Part shown: piece by piece, positions 51,911 through 61,542 of the stretch
How positions within the stretch are numbered: the first letter of the stretch is position 1
Layout of the letters: the number at the start of each line of letters is the position of its first letter
Source: Flavilitoribacter nigricans DSM 23189 = NBRC 102662
Lineage (GTDB): Bacteria > Bacteroidota > Bacteroidia > Chitinophagales > Saprospiraceae
Length of the DNA stretch: 64,000 nucleotides
Reading direction: 5' to 3'
Assembly (NCBI RefSeq): GCF_002646595.1
Contig: NZ_PDUD01000019.1
Location: forward strand, 1-64,000
Position numbers and translations under genes: made by a program
Notes under the pieces: generated by a model
What the model was told of the DNA's origin: nothing
Databases searched by the model: none
Seen by the model: only the letters and a program-made list of their open reading frames with translations

Positions 51911-54900
51911 ATGAAACGATCCTCCAACTGTAACAAGTTCAAACAAATTTTCTTGGTGGTTCTGTTGAGTTTCGGATTTGCCGGATTCGGCTGGTCCCAG
52001 GCCGCTACGGTTAGCGGCCAGGTGACCTCCGGGGAAGGGGAGCCTCTTATCGGTGCCACCGTTCTGGAACTGGGCACCGGGAACGGAACCGTTACCGATT
52101 TCGACGGTAACTATTCCCTGCAGCTTACCGGCAATAATGCCAGCCTGCAGATCAGTTATACCGGTTACGAGCCGCAAACTGTGGCGGTAAACAACCGTAC
52201 CCGGATTGACCTGAGTCTGGCGGCAAGTTCGGAAATGCTGGACGAAGTGGTGGTTATCGGCTACGGTACCCAATCCAAGGCCACCGTTACCAGTGCCATT
52301 TCTACGGTGAATACCGCCGAGATGGAAAACACCACCGCCATCAACCCGGTGCAGGCCCTGCAGGGTAAAGTCGCCGGTGTCGATATCCGGATCAATTCGG
52401 GTATGCCCGGCGCCGGAGCGGATTTCATCATCCGGGGCGGTACGTCCCTCAATCCGTCATCCGATGGGCCCCTGGTGATCGTAGACGGGGTCATCCGGTC
52501 CATGAGCGACCTGAACCCGAACGATATCGAGTCGATCCAGATCCTGAAAGATGCCGCCTCTACCGCCATTTACGGCGCCCGGGGTGCGAACGGTATCGTG
52601 CTGATCACCACCAAATCGGGCGGTGCAGGTAACGGCAACGGCCGGATCACCTTCAGTTACAATAACCAGTACGACAAGCAGATTCGGTTCTTCCCCTACA
52701 CCACCGCGGAAGAGTATATTTCCGTTAGCCGGAGAGCGGCGGCCCTGAATCTCGATCACCCCAATTCCGCATCCCGGCTCACGGGCGGCTCCTACCCCTA
52801 CTCTACCGGGAATATCAACAACCTGGATCACGGCGGGGGCTACGGTAACTCCCGGCATACGCTGGAATTCCTGGATGATCTGGTCAACGCCATGGGACAG
52901 GATTACGTCAACAATAAACTCAATAACGAGGGCTACCAGATCATGACCGATCCCATTACCGGTCGGGAGATGATCTTTCTGGACAACAATTACGAGGATG
53001 TCATGCGGCAGACCGGGGTCAGCAATAACTACGATCTCGGATTTTCCGGAGGCGGGGAAAACCTCAATGTGTATTCCAGTTTCGGCTACGCCGACCAGCA
53101 GGGGGCTTTCAACGGTACGTTTTACCGGCGCGCCAGTTTTCTGCTGAATGCCAACTATAAGGCCAGCGAGCGGATCATGGTTAGTGCCGGTGTCAACTAC
53201 CAGTTGGCCGATTACAAAGGGGTACTGAGCGAGCAGGGTACCCTGCGGCGTTCCCGCGGATTGCCACACAGCACTCGTCTGTACTACGATGACGGCACAC
53301 CGGCCATCGGCGAAGGTGCCGGTTCTCCCCGGAACCTGTTGCATGAGCTCTATTACGAGGATTACAACAACGAGCGGCACCGGACCACGGTTCGCCTCGG
53401 TCTGGACTGGGAGATCCTGGACGGACTGCATTTTCAGCCGGCGGCCTCTCTGACGAATAACGAATTTTTCTCCAACTACTTTGAGCGTTACCACGACTTC
53501 GACCGGACCCGCAGTATGTCCTCGGACCACTTACTCGACCGCGATTTCATGTTCGACGGGATCTTCAATTACTACAAATCCTTCGGCAATCACAATCTGA
53601 ACGTCATGGCGGGGATGAACCTGACCGACAATTTTGATTACGACCTGCGCGGCGACGGCCGGAACGCACCGACGGATTATATCTCTACGCTCAACGCCAG
53701 TCTGACGGAGGACGAACGCGCCACTTCCTTTATCGGTACGGATCGCTTCCTGTCCTACTTCGGTCGGATCAACTATGACCTGAGTCAGAAATACCTGTTC
53801 AGTGTAAGCGCCCGCTACGACGGATCTTCCCGTTTCACCGATGAGAACCAGTTCGCCTTTTTCCCGGCCGTGTCTGCGGGTTGGAACGTGCATTATGAAG
53901 ATTTCTGGAATGTCCCCTGGATGTCCAGACTCAAGCTGAGATCTTCCTGGGGTAAAGCCGGTAACAACGTCCTCAACATCCTGGATACCCAGGGCCAGTA
54001 TGGATCGGGTTACAATTATACCTGGAACGCCGGTATCCTCAATACCCGCCTGGCGAACAGTTCCCTGGTTTGGGAAACGACGCAGTCTTTTGATATCGGA
54101 GCCGAAATGGGTTTTCTCGAAAACCGGTTTAGCGTCAACCTGGGCTACTATAATAAACTTACAACCGACAAACTGACCAGCATCCCGCTGGCCTATCAGA
54201 CCGGATTTACCTCCATTCTCGCCAATTACGGAAAGATCCGCAACCGCGGGCTGGAGGTCGAATTGCGCTCCACGCCGATTAACAGCAACGGCTTCCGCTG
54301 GAACCTGGATTTCAATTTCAGCTTCAATCGCCTCACGGTGGTCGAATTGCCGGACAACGGTGAATTCGGCAATCGCATCTACGGCGGTGAGATCTACGAC
54401 CAAGCCACTGGCCAGTACATTAAAGTGGGCGGTTACGCCGAAGGAGAGCGCATCGGCGGCATCTGGGCCTTCAATATGCTCGGCGTCTACGGCAGTGATG
54501 CCGAAGCGGCCGGCGCTCCCTGGGACACCAAAGTATCCGGCTACTGGCTGTCCGTCGATCCGGAAAATCAGAAGGTAGCCGGTGACGCCAACTGGGAAGA
54601 TGTGGACGGTAACGGGATCATCGACGACCGCGATCAGATCTTCATCGGCTATGCGGCACCCGACAAAGTGGGCGGTATCGTCAATACCTTCACCTGGAAA
54701 GGATTTACCATGCGTTTCGTAATGGACTACGCGCTCGGCCACGTGATCTCCAACGGATGGAGGGCCCGCGCCAACGGCAACGCCCGGAACCGGGTCATGA
54801 CTGTCGAGGATGCCGTCAACGGCAACGTCTGGTGGCAGGAAGGCGACGACGCCAAATACCCACGTTACAGCGCCGCTTCCGACTTCGACAACGGCAAGCG

Positions 54901-55204
54901 CAACCATGTACGCAATACCAGTTATCCGCTGGTGGGGCCGCAACATACGTATTCGTACGGCCATTCCGCCTATTTCTCCAAAGGAGATTTTCTGGCCTTT
55001 CGCCAACTCTCTCTGGCGTATCGCCTGCCGGCATCCGTCGCTTCGAAACTGCGCCTGGAAAATATCGACTTCACGGTTACCGGCAATAATCTCGGCTACC
55101 TGACGGCTTACGACGGCATCTCTCCGGAGCACTACAACGGCGGAGAATCCGGTGAATATTACCGTCCGACCCAGCTCATTTTCGGAGTAAAGGCAACTTA
55201 TTGA
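51911..55204 (+). CDS. SusC/RagA-family TonB-linked outer membrane protein
   Basis: 1097 residues with a signal peptide ending GWSQ. Domains are the carboxypeptidase-regulatory-like fold (SGQVTSGEGEPLIGATVLEL; about 30-110), the SusC TonB box/plug (DEVVVIGYGTQSKATVTSAI; PVQALQGKVAGVDI; IYGARGANGIVLITTKSG) and a large barrel whose end is YYRPTQLIFGVKATY. It imports glycan fragments captured by the SusD lipoprotein encoded 16 bp downstream. Position between the lyase and SusD genes and after the operator ties it to sialylated-glycan uptake. Confidence 0.95.
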   Translation: MKRSSNCNKFKQIFLVVLLSFGFAGFGWSQAATVSGQVTSGEGEPLIGATVLELGTGNGTVTDFDGNYSLQLTGNNASLQISYTGYEPQTVAVNNRTRIDLSLAASSEMLDEVVVIGYGTQSKATVTSAISTVNTAEMENTTAINPVQALQGKVAGVDIRINSGMPGAGADFIIRGGTSLNPSSDGPLVIVDGVIRSMSDLNPNDIESIQILKDAASTAIYGARGANGIVLITTKSGGAGNGNGRITFSYNNQYDKQIRFFPYTTAEEYISVSRRAAALNLDHPNSASRLTGGSYPYSTGNINNLDHGGGYGNSRHTLEFLDDLVNAMGQDYVNNKLNNEGYQIMTDPITGREMIFLDNNYEDVMRQTGVSNNYDLGFSGGGENLNVYSSFGYADQQGAFNGTFYRRASFLLNANYKASERIMVSAGVNYQLADYKGVLSEQGTLRRSRGLPHSTRLYYDDGTPAIGEGAGSPRNLLHELYYEDYNNERHRTTVRLGLDWEILDGLHFQPAASLTNNEFFSNYFERYHDFDRTRSMSSDHLLDRDFMFDGIFNYYKSFGNHNLNVMAGMNLTDNFDYDLRGDGRNAPTDYISTLNASLTEDERATSFIGTDRFLSYFGRINYDLSQKYLFSVSARYDGSSRFTDENQFAFFPAVSAGWNVHYEDFWNVPWMSRLKLRSSWGKAGNNVLNILDTQGQYGSGYNYTWNAGILNTRLANSSLVWETTQSFDIGAEMGFLENRFSVNLGYYNKLTTDKLTSIPLAYQTGFTSILANYGKIRNRGLEVELRSTPINSNGFRWNLDFNFSFNRLTVVELPDNGEFGNRIYGGEIYDQATGQYIKVGGYAEGERIGGIWAFNMLGVYGSDAEAAGAPWDTKVSGYWLSVDPENQKVAGDANWEDVDGNGIIDDRDQIFIGYAAPDKVGGIVNTFTWKGFTMRFVMDYALGHVISNGWRARANGNARNRVMTVEDAVNGNVWWQEGDDAKYPRYSAASDFDNGKRNHVRNTSYPLVGPQHTYSYGHSAYFSKGDFLAFRQLSLAYRLPASVASKLRLENIDFTVTGNNLGYLTAYDGISPEHYNGGESGEYYRPTQLIFGVKATY

Positions 55205-55220
55205 TCATCTGATCGATCGT

Positions 55221-56711
55221 ATGAACCTAAAAATTAACAACATGAAATTCCATCTTAAAATAGCGGGCCTGCTGATCGTATCCGTAGCCGTCACGGCCTG
55301 CACCGATTATCTGGATGTTAAACCTAATTCCGACATTACCTCCGCTTCTTTCTGGAACGAAGCCGGGGACGCGGAAGCCTACCTGGTCGGCATTTACGAC
55401 CGGCTGCGCGACATCACCAACAATACCGTTTACGGAGAAGATCGCGCGGATACTTTTGATCCCGGTTATATTGGCCCTACCTCTGAGGCCTGGGCCCAGA
55501 ACCTTTTGGCCAATAATGCCCCCAGCTGGTCCGGCGACTACAATCTGATCTACCACCTGAACCGACTCCTGCTGGAACTAGAGCGATTAAATTTTAACGA
55601 CCAGGACCGGAAAGATCAGATCCTGGCCGAAGCCCACGGCATCCGGGCGCTGCAGTATTTCCGACTGGCTCGGGTGTACGGCGGGGTACCCATCGTGCTC
55701 AACCCAATCGAAAGTGTGGACGTCGATCTGGTGGGCCGCTCATCCGTTGACCAGGTCTTCCAACAGATCAACAGTGATATCGACGCCTCCCTGGCCGCAT
55801 TTCCCGAGGCGGGCTTCGAGGATAAGAACCGGCTTTCCAAACCTGCGGTTTACGCCCTGCAGGCCGACGTAAAACTGTGGACTGCCAAAGTACTCAAGGG
55901 CGGCACTGCGGATCTTGACCAGGCGCTGACCGCCATCAGTCAGGTAGAGGCTTCGGGTGTAACCCTCCTGCCGGAGTTCAGCTCCATCTTCAGCTCGGAC
56001 AACAAAAAGAATGATGAGGTCATCTTCTCGCTCTATTTCAACCGCGACGAACAGGACGGTCATTACGGTCTGAGGCTGGCTACCCGTGGGGACAACATCA
56101 CCCAAGCCGACAACTTCTGGGATTTCAATATGTCCAAGGCCAACCGGGCGCGGGCGGTCTACCAGCCCAGCGTGAAGCTGATGTCCCTGTTCAAGGAAAA
56201 TCCCGGCGATGTGCGCGAGGATGCTTCCATCATTCACGCCGTTTATACCAATCCGGATACCGGAACGAAGGATACCCTCATCACCGTTTTCAATAAATTC
56301 CGGGGCACCTGGTGGGAGGATAACGATGACCGCTACTACGATGATGACCTGATCCTTTACCGCCTGGGGGATATCATCCTGCTCAAAGCCGAAGCGCTGG
56401 CCGCCAAAGGCGAGATCGACGCCGCCATTACCGAACTTAACAAAACGAGAAACCGCGCGGGAATTGGCGATTACGAAGGTCCCCGGGATCAGGCAAGTGT
56501 GGAGCAGGAGATCCTCCGGGAACGCTGGCGTGAACTCAACGGCGAGTTGAAACGCTGGTGGGATCTCATCCGCTTTCACGAGGGCGGTACGATCAACATC
56601 TACGATGAAATTCCCAATCTGGAGGGAAAAGACGGATATCCGCTGTACTTTCCCGTCAACCAGACCATCATCGACATTAACCCCTTGATCGACCAAACTC
56701 CCGGATATTGA
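55221..56711 (+). CDS. SusD/RagB-family glycan-binding lipoprotein
   Basis: 496 residues; ATG 55242 is an alternative start closer to the signal. Lipoprotein signal LLIVSVAVTAC, then the family marks DYLDVKPNSDITSASFW, AEAHGIRALQYFRLARVYGG, YRLGDIILLKAEALAAKGEI, INKTRNRAG-like LNKTRNRAGIG and LRERWRELNGELKRWWDLIR. TPR-like helices form the scaffold. It forms a lid on the SusC transporter at the cell surface. Directly follows SusC (16 bp). A small hairpin GATCCG/CGGATC overlaps its stop codon. Confidence 0.95.
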   Translation: MNLKINNMKFHLKIAGLLIVSVAVTACTDYLDVKPNSDITSASFWNEAGDAEAYLVGIYDRLRDITNNTVYGEDRADTFDPGYIGPTSEAWAQNLLANNAPSWSGDYNLIYHLNRLLLELERLNFNDQDRKDQILAEAHGIRALQYFRLARVYGGVPIVLNPIESVDVDLVGRSSVDQVFQQINSDIDASLAAFPEAGFEDKNRLSKPAVYALQADVKLWTAKVLKGGTADLDQALTAISQVEASGVTLLPEFSSIFSSDNKKNDEVIFSLYFNRDEQDGHYGLRLATRGDNITQADNFWDFNMSKANRARAVYQPSVKLMSLFKENPGDVREDASIIHAVYTNPDTGTKDTLITVFNKFRGTWWEDNDDRYYDDDLILYRLGDIILLKAEALAAKGEIDAAITELNKTRNRAGIGDYEGPRDQASVEQEILRERWRELNGELKRWWDLIRFHEGGTINIYDEIPNLEGKDGYPLYFPVNQTIIDINPLIDQTPGY

Positions 56712-56748
56712 TCCGAAGCGGATCAGGGGCGATCTCGCCGTGCTTCGT

Positions 56749-56811
56749 CCGGATAATGAAATATGGCCCGAGGTGGGAAAGTATCCCACCGAAGGCCCTA
56801 TTTCGATCCGG
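56749..56811 (+). repeat. Large intergenic hairpin between SusD and kelch-symporter genes
   Basis: CCGGATAATGAAATATGGCC pairs with GGCCCTATTTCGATCCGG, with an inner stem GGTGGGA/TCCCACC. About 60 nt, with no U-tract. A likely mRNA processing or stability element, or a partial terminator inside the operon. Confidence 0.6.
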
Positions 56812-56952
56812 CGCTAACCGGGGCCGGCTGATTGCCTTCAACACCCTGTGCAAACTGATCAGCAGTAAGACTTTTCATCAGGAAGCCCGGTCGATCGGTC
56901 GATCGCGGCCCTTATCTTGCACAGCTTGTTGCTCAACCCATAATCCATCTCC

Positions 56953-59640
56953 ATGAGATACCTCTTTTTGTTCCTGTTCTCTTTTCTATGCGGTGGCTTT
57001 GCACTGGCCCAGGAGTATTTCCGTTATGACCTGCTGCCCGAGCTACCGGCTAATTCGGATTATTTTGTACAAGCCGGACTGGCCGGCCCCTACACCGGTA
57101 TCGATCAGGATGCATTGATCCTGGCCGGAGGCGCCAACTTTCCCGATGCCCTGCCCTGGGAAGGCGGCCAAAAAGTCTATTACGATGAGATTTTTGTGCT
57201 GACGCAAAATGCCGCCGGGGAATCAGCCTGGCAACTGATGGCTGAGCGCCTGCCGGAAAAAGCGGGTTACGGCGGAGCGGTTGCCACATCCGCGGGACTT
57301 TTCTGTTTCGGGGGAAATACCGCCGATCGCGTGCTGCAAAAGACCTGGTTCATTCAGTACCGGGCTGATGAGGACCGGGTGGAAATAACGCCCGGACCGG
57401 ACCTGCCACGTCCCCTCACCAACTTCGCTTTCGCTAAAGTAAATGATGATCTGTACCTGGCCGGTGGGGTCGAAATGCCCGGTGGTCCGGCCACCAAAAC
57501 GTTCTGGCGGATCCATCTCGGCGGTCCCGATCCGGCCAAAGCCGAATGGGAAGAATTGGAAAGCTGGCCCGGCCCAGCCCGTGCTTTTGCCGTGGGTGCC
57601 GGCCAAAGCAACGGCGTGCAGAATTGTTTCTATCTGTTTAGCGGCCGGAACGTACAGCCGGATCAAGCGGTGGAGATCCTGCAGGATGGGTACGTGTATA
57701 ACCCTTTACTTAAAACCTGGGAACAGATCGGTACGGCGACTACCTTTCCCGTGATGGCCGGTACGGCTTTTCCGGTGGGCACATCGGGCATCGCTTTCAG
57801 CTCCGGCGCCGACGGACAGCTGATGCTGCGGGAAAACGAACTGAAAAAGGAAGTCGAACGCTGGACCGGCACCGCCGATACAATGTCGCTGCCAAGGGCC
57901 GAGCGAAACCTGCTGGCCCACCTCAATGACCATCCGGGATTCGGCAAAAAGTTATTCCTCTACAATACCGTCACCGACCGGATGGAAATAGCCGGCGAAC
58001 TACCCGCAACCGGCCAGGTGACGACCACCGCCGTACCCTGGGGAAGCTCAATTATCATCCCCTCCGGCGAGATCAGACCCGGAGTTCGCACCCCTCGCAT
58101 AACGCGCATATCGATCGACAAAGAGGCGGGGCAGGGACTTTCCACCTGGGACTTTCTGGTAGTGGCTGTATACTTGGGTGTACTGGGCTGGATGGGTTTC
58201 TATTTCTCCAAAAGACAAAAAAACACCGACGATTATTTCAAAGGCGGCGGCCGGGTGCCCTGGTGGGCGGCGGGCCTCAGCATCTTTGGTACCGCACTCA
58301 GCGCTATCACTTTTATGGCCATCCCGGCCAAGACCTTTGCCACGGACTGGTCGTATTTCATGCTCAATATGACCATTTTTCTGGTCGCTCCCCTGGTGAT
58401 CTTACTCTTTATTCCTTTCTACCGCCGTCTTAACCTCACCACGGCCTACGAGTACCTCGAGCAAAGATTCAATCTATCGGTACGGCTACTGGGCAGCGCC
58501 TCCTTTATTCTCTACCAGATCGGCCGGATGGGTGTGGTGCTTTTCCTGCCCTCCATTGCCCTGAATGTCGTGACGGGGATCGATATTTTTCTTTGTATCG
58601 GTGTGATGGGGTTTATCAGTCTGATCTACACCATGATGGGCGGGATCGAGGCGGTGATCTGGACGGACGTAGTCCAGGTGATCGTCTTGCTCGGCGGAGC
58701 GCTGCTTTCGCTCGGGCTGATCATTTCCAAAGTAGACGGCGGCTTCGGCGGCATTGTGGAGACCGGTATCCAGGACCATAAGTTTAATTTATTCGATCTG
58801 GATCTCAGTCTGCGCCAACCGACCTTCTGGGTCATGCTGGTGGGCGGCATGTTTGCCAATATCACGACCTACGGCACCGATCAGACCATGGTGCAGCGCT
58901 ACCTCACGACCAAATCCGTAAAGACGGCCAACCAGAGCGTCTGGACCAATGCTTTACTGACCATTCCCGCTACGCTCATTTTCTTTTTCCTGGGGACGGC
59001 ACTCTATGCTTTTTTCCAGTCGTTCCCCGCCGAACTGAACCCTACGTTTGCGAACAATGATGCTATTTTTCCCTGGTACATCGTTTCCCAGTTGCCGACC
59101 GGGGTTTCCGGTTTATTGATCGCCGGGATCTTCGCGGCGGCGATGAGCAGTATTTCCAGTAGCATGAACTCCGCCGCTACCGCTTATTCCACAGACTTCC
59201 ATTTTCGTTTCGGCTGGACGGCGGGGATCGACCGCCTGCGGCTCGCCCGGATCGCCACCCTGATCATCGGCCTTTCGGGAACGGCGTTTGCCCTCATCAT
59301 GGCTACCTGGGATATTCAGTCTCTCTGGGATGAATTTCAAAAAGTACTGGGCCTGATCATTGGGGGCCTGGGCGGGGTGTTTTTGCTCGGCATTCTGTCC
59401 TCCAGAGCCACCGGTGCCGGTGCGCTGGTCGGCATTAGCTGTAGCGTGATCGTGCAGATTCTGGTTGCCTATTACCAGCCAGTCCATTTGATGCTGTATT
59501 CGGCGACGGGCGTTTTGTCCTGTTTTATCTGCGGTTGGCTGGCCAGTTTGATCCTGGGTGATCCATCGAAAGTAGATCTTAGTTTGACCTATTCCGGTCA
59601 GAAAACTTTGACGGACCAGGAGGAAAATACGAATAATTAA
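56953..59640 (+). CDS. Kelch-type N-acetylneuraminate epimerase/mutarotase fused to sodium:solute symporter
   Basis: 895 residues. A signal peptide (FLFLFSFLCGGFALAQ) leads to a kelch beta-propeller (about 25-380) with repeated GG and W/Y blade motifs (FCFGGNTADRVLQKTW; NDDLYLAGGVEMPGG; YLFSGRNVQPDQ), like NanM, which speeds conversion of alpha- to beta-sialic acid. A symporter of the SSS family follows (about 398-885; TWDFLVVAVYLGVLGWMGF, YEYLEQRF, GGIEAVIWTDVVQ, TDQTMVQRYLTTKS, SSISSSMNSAATAYSTDF), with about 13-14 helices. The propeller would face the periplasm next to the Na+-driven importer, making epimerisation and uptake one unit. The repeat copy B begins at its stop codon. Confidence 0.9.
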   Translation: MRYLFLFLFSFLCGGFALAQEYFRYDLLPELPANSDYFVQAGLAGPYTGIDQDALILAGGANFPDALPWEGGQKVYYDEIFVLTQNAAGESAWQLMAERLPEKAGYGGAVATSAGLFCFGGNTADRVLQKTWFIQYRADEDRVEITPGPDLPRPLTNFAFAKVNDDLYLAGGVEMPGGPATKTFWRIHLGGPDPAKAEWEELESWPGPARAFAVGAGQSNGVQNCFYLFSGRNVQPDQAVEILQDGYVYNPLLKTWEQIGTATTFPVMAGTAFPVGTSGIAFSSGADGQLMLRENELKKEVERWTGTADTMSLPRAERNLLAHLNDHPGFGKKLFLYNTVTDRMEIAGELPATGQVTTTAVPWGSSIIIPSGEIRPGVRTPRITRISIDKEAGQGLSTWDFLVVAVYLGVLGWMGFYFSKRQKNTDDYFKGGGRVPWWAAGLSIFGTALSAITFMAIPAKTFATDWSYFMLNMTIFLVAPLVILLFIPFYRRLNLTTAYEYLEQRFNLSVRLLGSASFILYQIGRMGVVLFLPSIALNVVTGIDIFLCIGVMGFISLIYTMMGGIEAVIWTDVVQVIVLLGGALLSLGLIISKVDGGFGGIVETGIQDHKFNLFDLDLSLRQPTFWVMLVGGMFANITTYGTDQTMVQRYLTTKSVKTANQSVWTNALLTIPATLIFFFLGTALYAFFQSFPAELNPTFANNDAIFPWYIVSQLPTGVSGLLIAGIFAAAMSSISSSMNSAATAYSTDFHFRFGWTAGIDRLRLARIATLIIGLSGTAFALIMATWDIQSLWDEFQKVLGLIIGGLGGVFLLGILSSRATGAGALVGISCSVIVQILVAYYQPVHLMLYSATGVLSCFICGWLASLILGDPSKVDLSLTYSGQKTLTDQEENTNN

Positions 59641-59792
59641 TTCAAGTTGTGATACTTGAATTGTAGAGAGCAGATGGTAGAGCGTAAAGAGACTGCAACC
59701 GTTATAATGAGCGATTTTGCTCCATTTTAACGATAGGTAATCCCTCTACGCTATACACTCTACCTAAGTTGCATCCCAACTTAGATTAATTA
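59637..59792. repeat. Palindromic intergenic repeat, copy B (shared with 17071-17186)
   Basis: Starts TTAATTCAAGTTG and ends CAACTTAGATTAATT. Inner hairpins include ATTCAAG/CTTGAAT and CGTTATAATGAG/CTCCATTTTAACG. Long segments are identical to copy A. It lies inside an operon, between the symporter and the second sialidase, and its first bases supply the symporter stop codon. Confidence 0.8.
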
Positions 59793-59812
59793 AATCAGAT
59801 GATAATCGAAGC

Positions 59813-61495
59813 ATGAAGGCATTCACCCCCCCAAATCGAACCTATTACCAGCTGATCTGTCTGGCACTATTTCTATCCGGTCTGAGCGGGTTTTCCGGTT
59901 GCAAAACAGCGGGGATAAGCGATCCGTCGGTCCATTGGTTTATCCGGGACGGACAGGCGGTAGACATCGTGGACGAGACCGGTGACTGGGCAGCAAATGC
60001 AGACGGACTGACGGCCACCGGAGACCTCAGCCGTCTCCACGCCGGAAAATGTGTCGGTAGCGGTGATTTCGAACTCTTCGCCCGCCTGCGCATTGAAGAT
60101 CTTTCCCAGGATAATGCTTCGCTGATGCTGGATGCGGCCGGCCCTGTCGAAACCGGAGAGCTTATTTTCTCCCGAAACGGTAACATTACCGTCCGCGGCT
60201 TTTTCTTCGGCGATCGGACCCAGCGGGTCAGGCCGGTGGCAGAACTCATCCGGCCGGGAGCGTGGTTTGATCTGAATGTCCGCCGGCGGGGAGATACCGT
60301 TGAATTTCGCATTGCCGATTCTCTGGTATGGTCGATGCAGTATGCCAACGAACGTCCTTTCGGAAAACTGACGCTCAAACCCGGGCGGGCCCAACTAAGC
60401 GTCCGGAAATTCGGGCTGTGGGGAAAGTTCACTCCCCTTTCGGAGTGGATACCGCGACTCGAACGCCATTATCCCGTAGCCGGTGATCAGCAGGTAGATG
60501 TCTTTACCCGCGGCCAGGCAGGATACCATACTTTCCGGATCCCGACCCTGGTTCGTTCCAAAGCGGGCACGCTGCTGGCCTTTGCCGAAGGCCGAAAGGA
60601 TAATGCCGCCGATCACGGGAATGTCGACCTAGTACTTCGCCGGAGTACGGATGGCGGGCAATCCTGGCAGAAGTTGCAACTCGTTTACGAAGAGGGCGGG
60701 ACCGCCAAGGTCACGATCGGCAATCCCGTGCCGGTAGTGGACCGGGAAACCGGAAACATCTGGTTGTTCTTTTGCCGGGACAACAAAAATGTCCTGGTCA
60801 CGAAAAGCACCGACGATGGGATGCACTGGACCACTCCGACGGATCTGACCGATTCACTGAAAGAACCCGACTGGGGTTCCTGGTATGCCACCGGCCCCTG
60901 TCACGGGATCCAGTTGACCAATGGCCGATTGGTGGTGCCGGCCAATCACGGACGTCCGTCGGGAAGCGGCACCCAGCCCCATATGATCATCTCGGACGAT
61001 CACGGCAAAAACTGGCGTATCGGCGGTCTGCCGGAAACCAATGCCAATGAGAATACCGTTGCCGAGATCGAAACCAACCAGCTATACGTCAACATGCGCA
61101 GCAGCAATCACAATAACCGTAAGCCCTATTGCCGGGAAGTTGCCTGGAGCCCGGACGGCGGCGACAATTTTGGCCCAACTGCGTATGATTGTAAACTTCC
61201 CGATTCCATTTGCCAGGGAAGTTTATTACGGTTTAACCGAGAGGACGGATTGCATATGCTGGTCTTTAGTAACCCGGCCTCCCAGCGCAGGGAACGATTG
61301 ACCGTACGCACGAGCGCCGACGGCGGCCGCAACTGGAGCGCCGGAACCCTGATCTACGGCGGATCGGCTGCTTATTCCGATCTGGTCCAGATCGACGGGA
61401 AAACACTCGGCATCCTGTTTGAAAGAGATCTTTACCAGACCATCACCTTCGTCCGAAGCAGGCTTTCAACGCTATCAGAAGATGAAACCAAATAA
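59813..61495 (+). CDS. Sialidase lipoprotein with N-terminal carbohydrate-binding-like domain
   Basis: 560 residues. Lipobox-like signal (LFLSGLSGFSGC, Cys30). An N-terminal beta-sandwich (about 35-200) resembles DUF1080/LamG-type glycan-binding folds (FELFARLRIED; RPGAWFDLNVRRRGDTVEFR). A GH33-type propeller (about 215-550) follows: FRIPTLV, Asp boxes STDGGQSW, STDDGMHW, SDDHGKNW and SADGGRNW, the EGRKDNAADHGNVD acid region, ENTVAEIE and the Tyr in SAAYSDLV. Membrane-anchored exo-sialidase, complementing the secreted enzyme at 47822. In operon with two downstream sulfatases. Confidence 0.87.
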   Translation: MKAFTPPNRTYYQLICLALFLSGLSGFSGCKTAGISDPSVHWFIRDGQAVDIVDETGDWAANADGLTATGDLSRLHAGKCVGSGDFELFARLRIEDLSQDNASLMLDAAGPVETGELIFSRNGNITVRGFFFGDRTQRVRPVAELIRPGAWFDLNVRRRGDTVEFRIADSLVWSMQYANERPFGKLTLKPGRAQLSVRKFGLWGKFTPLSEWIPRLERHYPVAGDQQVDVFTRGQAGYHTFRIPTLVRSKAGTLLAFAEGRKDNAADHGNVDLVLRRSTDGGQSWQKLQLVYEEGGTAKVTIGNPVPVVDRETGNIWLFFCRDNKNVLVTKSTDDGMHWTTPTDLTDSLKEPDWGSWYATGPCHGIQLTNGRLVVPANHGRPSGSGTQPHMIISDDHGKNWRIGGLPETNANENTVAEIETNQLYVNMRSSNHNNRKPYCREVAWSPDGGDNFGPTAYDCKLPDSICQGSLLRFNREDGLHMLVFSNPASQRRERLTVRTSADGGRNWSAGTLIYGGSAAYSDLVQIDGKTLGILFERDLYQTITFVRSRLSTLSEDETK

Positions 61496-61542
61496 GAGCT
61501 GGGATCTATAGTCATCGGCGTAATGCAAAACGAACGTAAACT

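Noticed and set aside
53531-55132. 533-codon minus-strand frame
   Set aside because: Antisense of the SusC gene with no family features.
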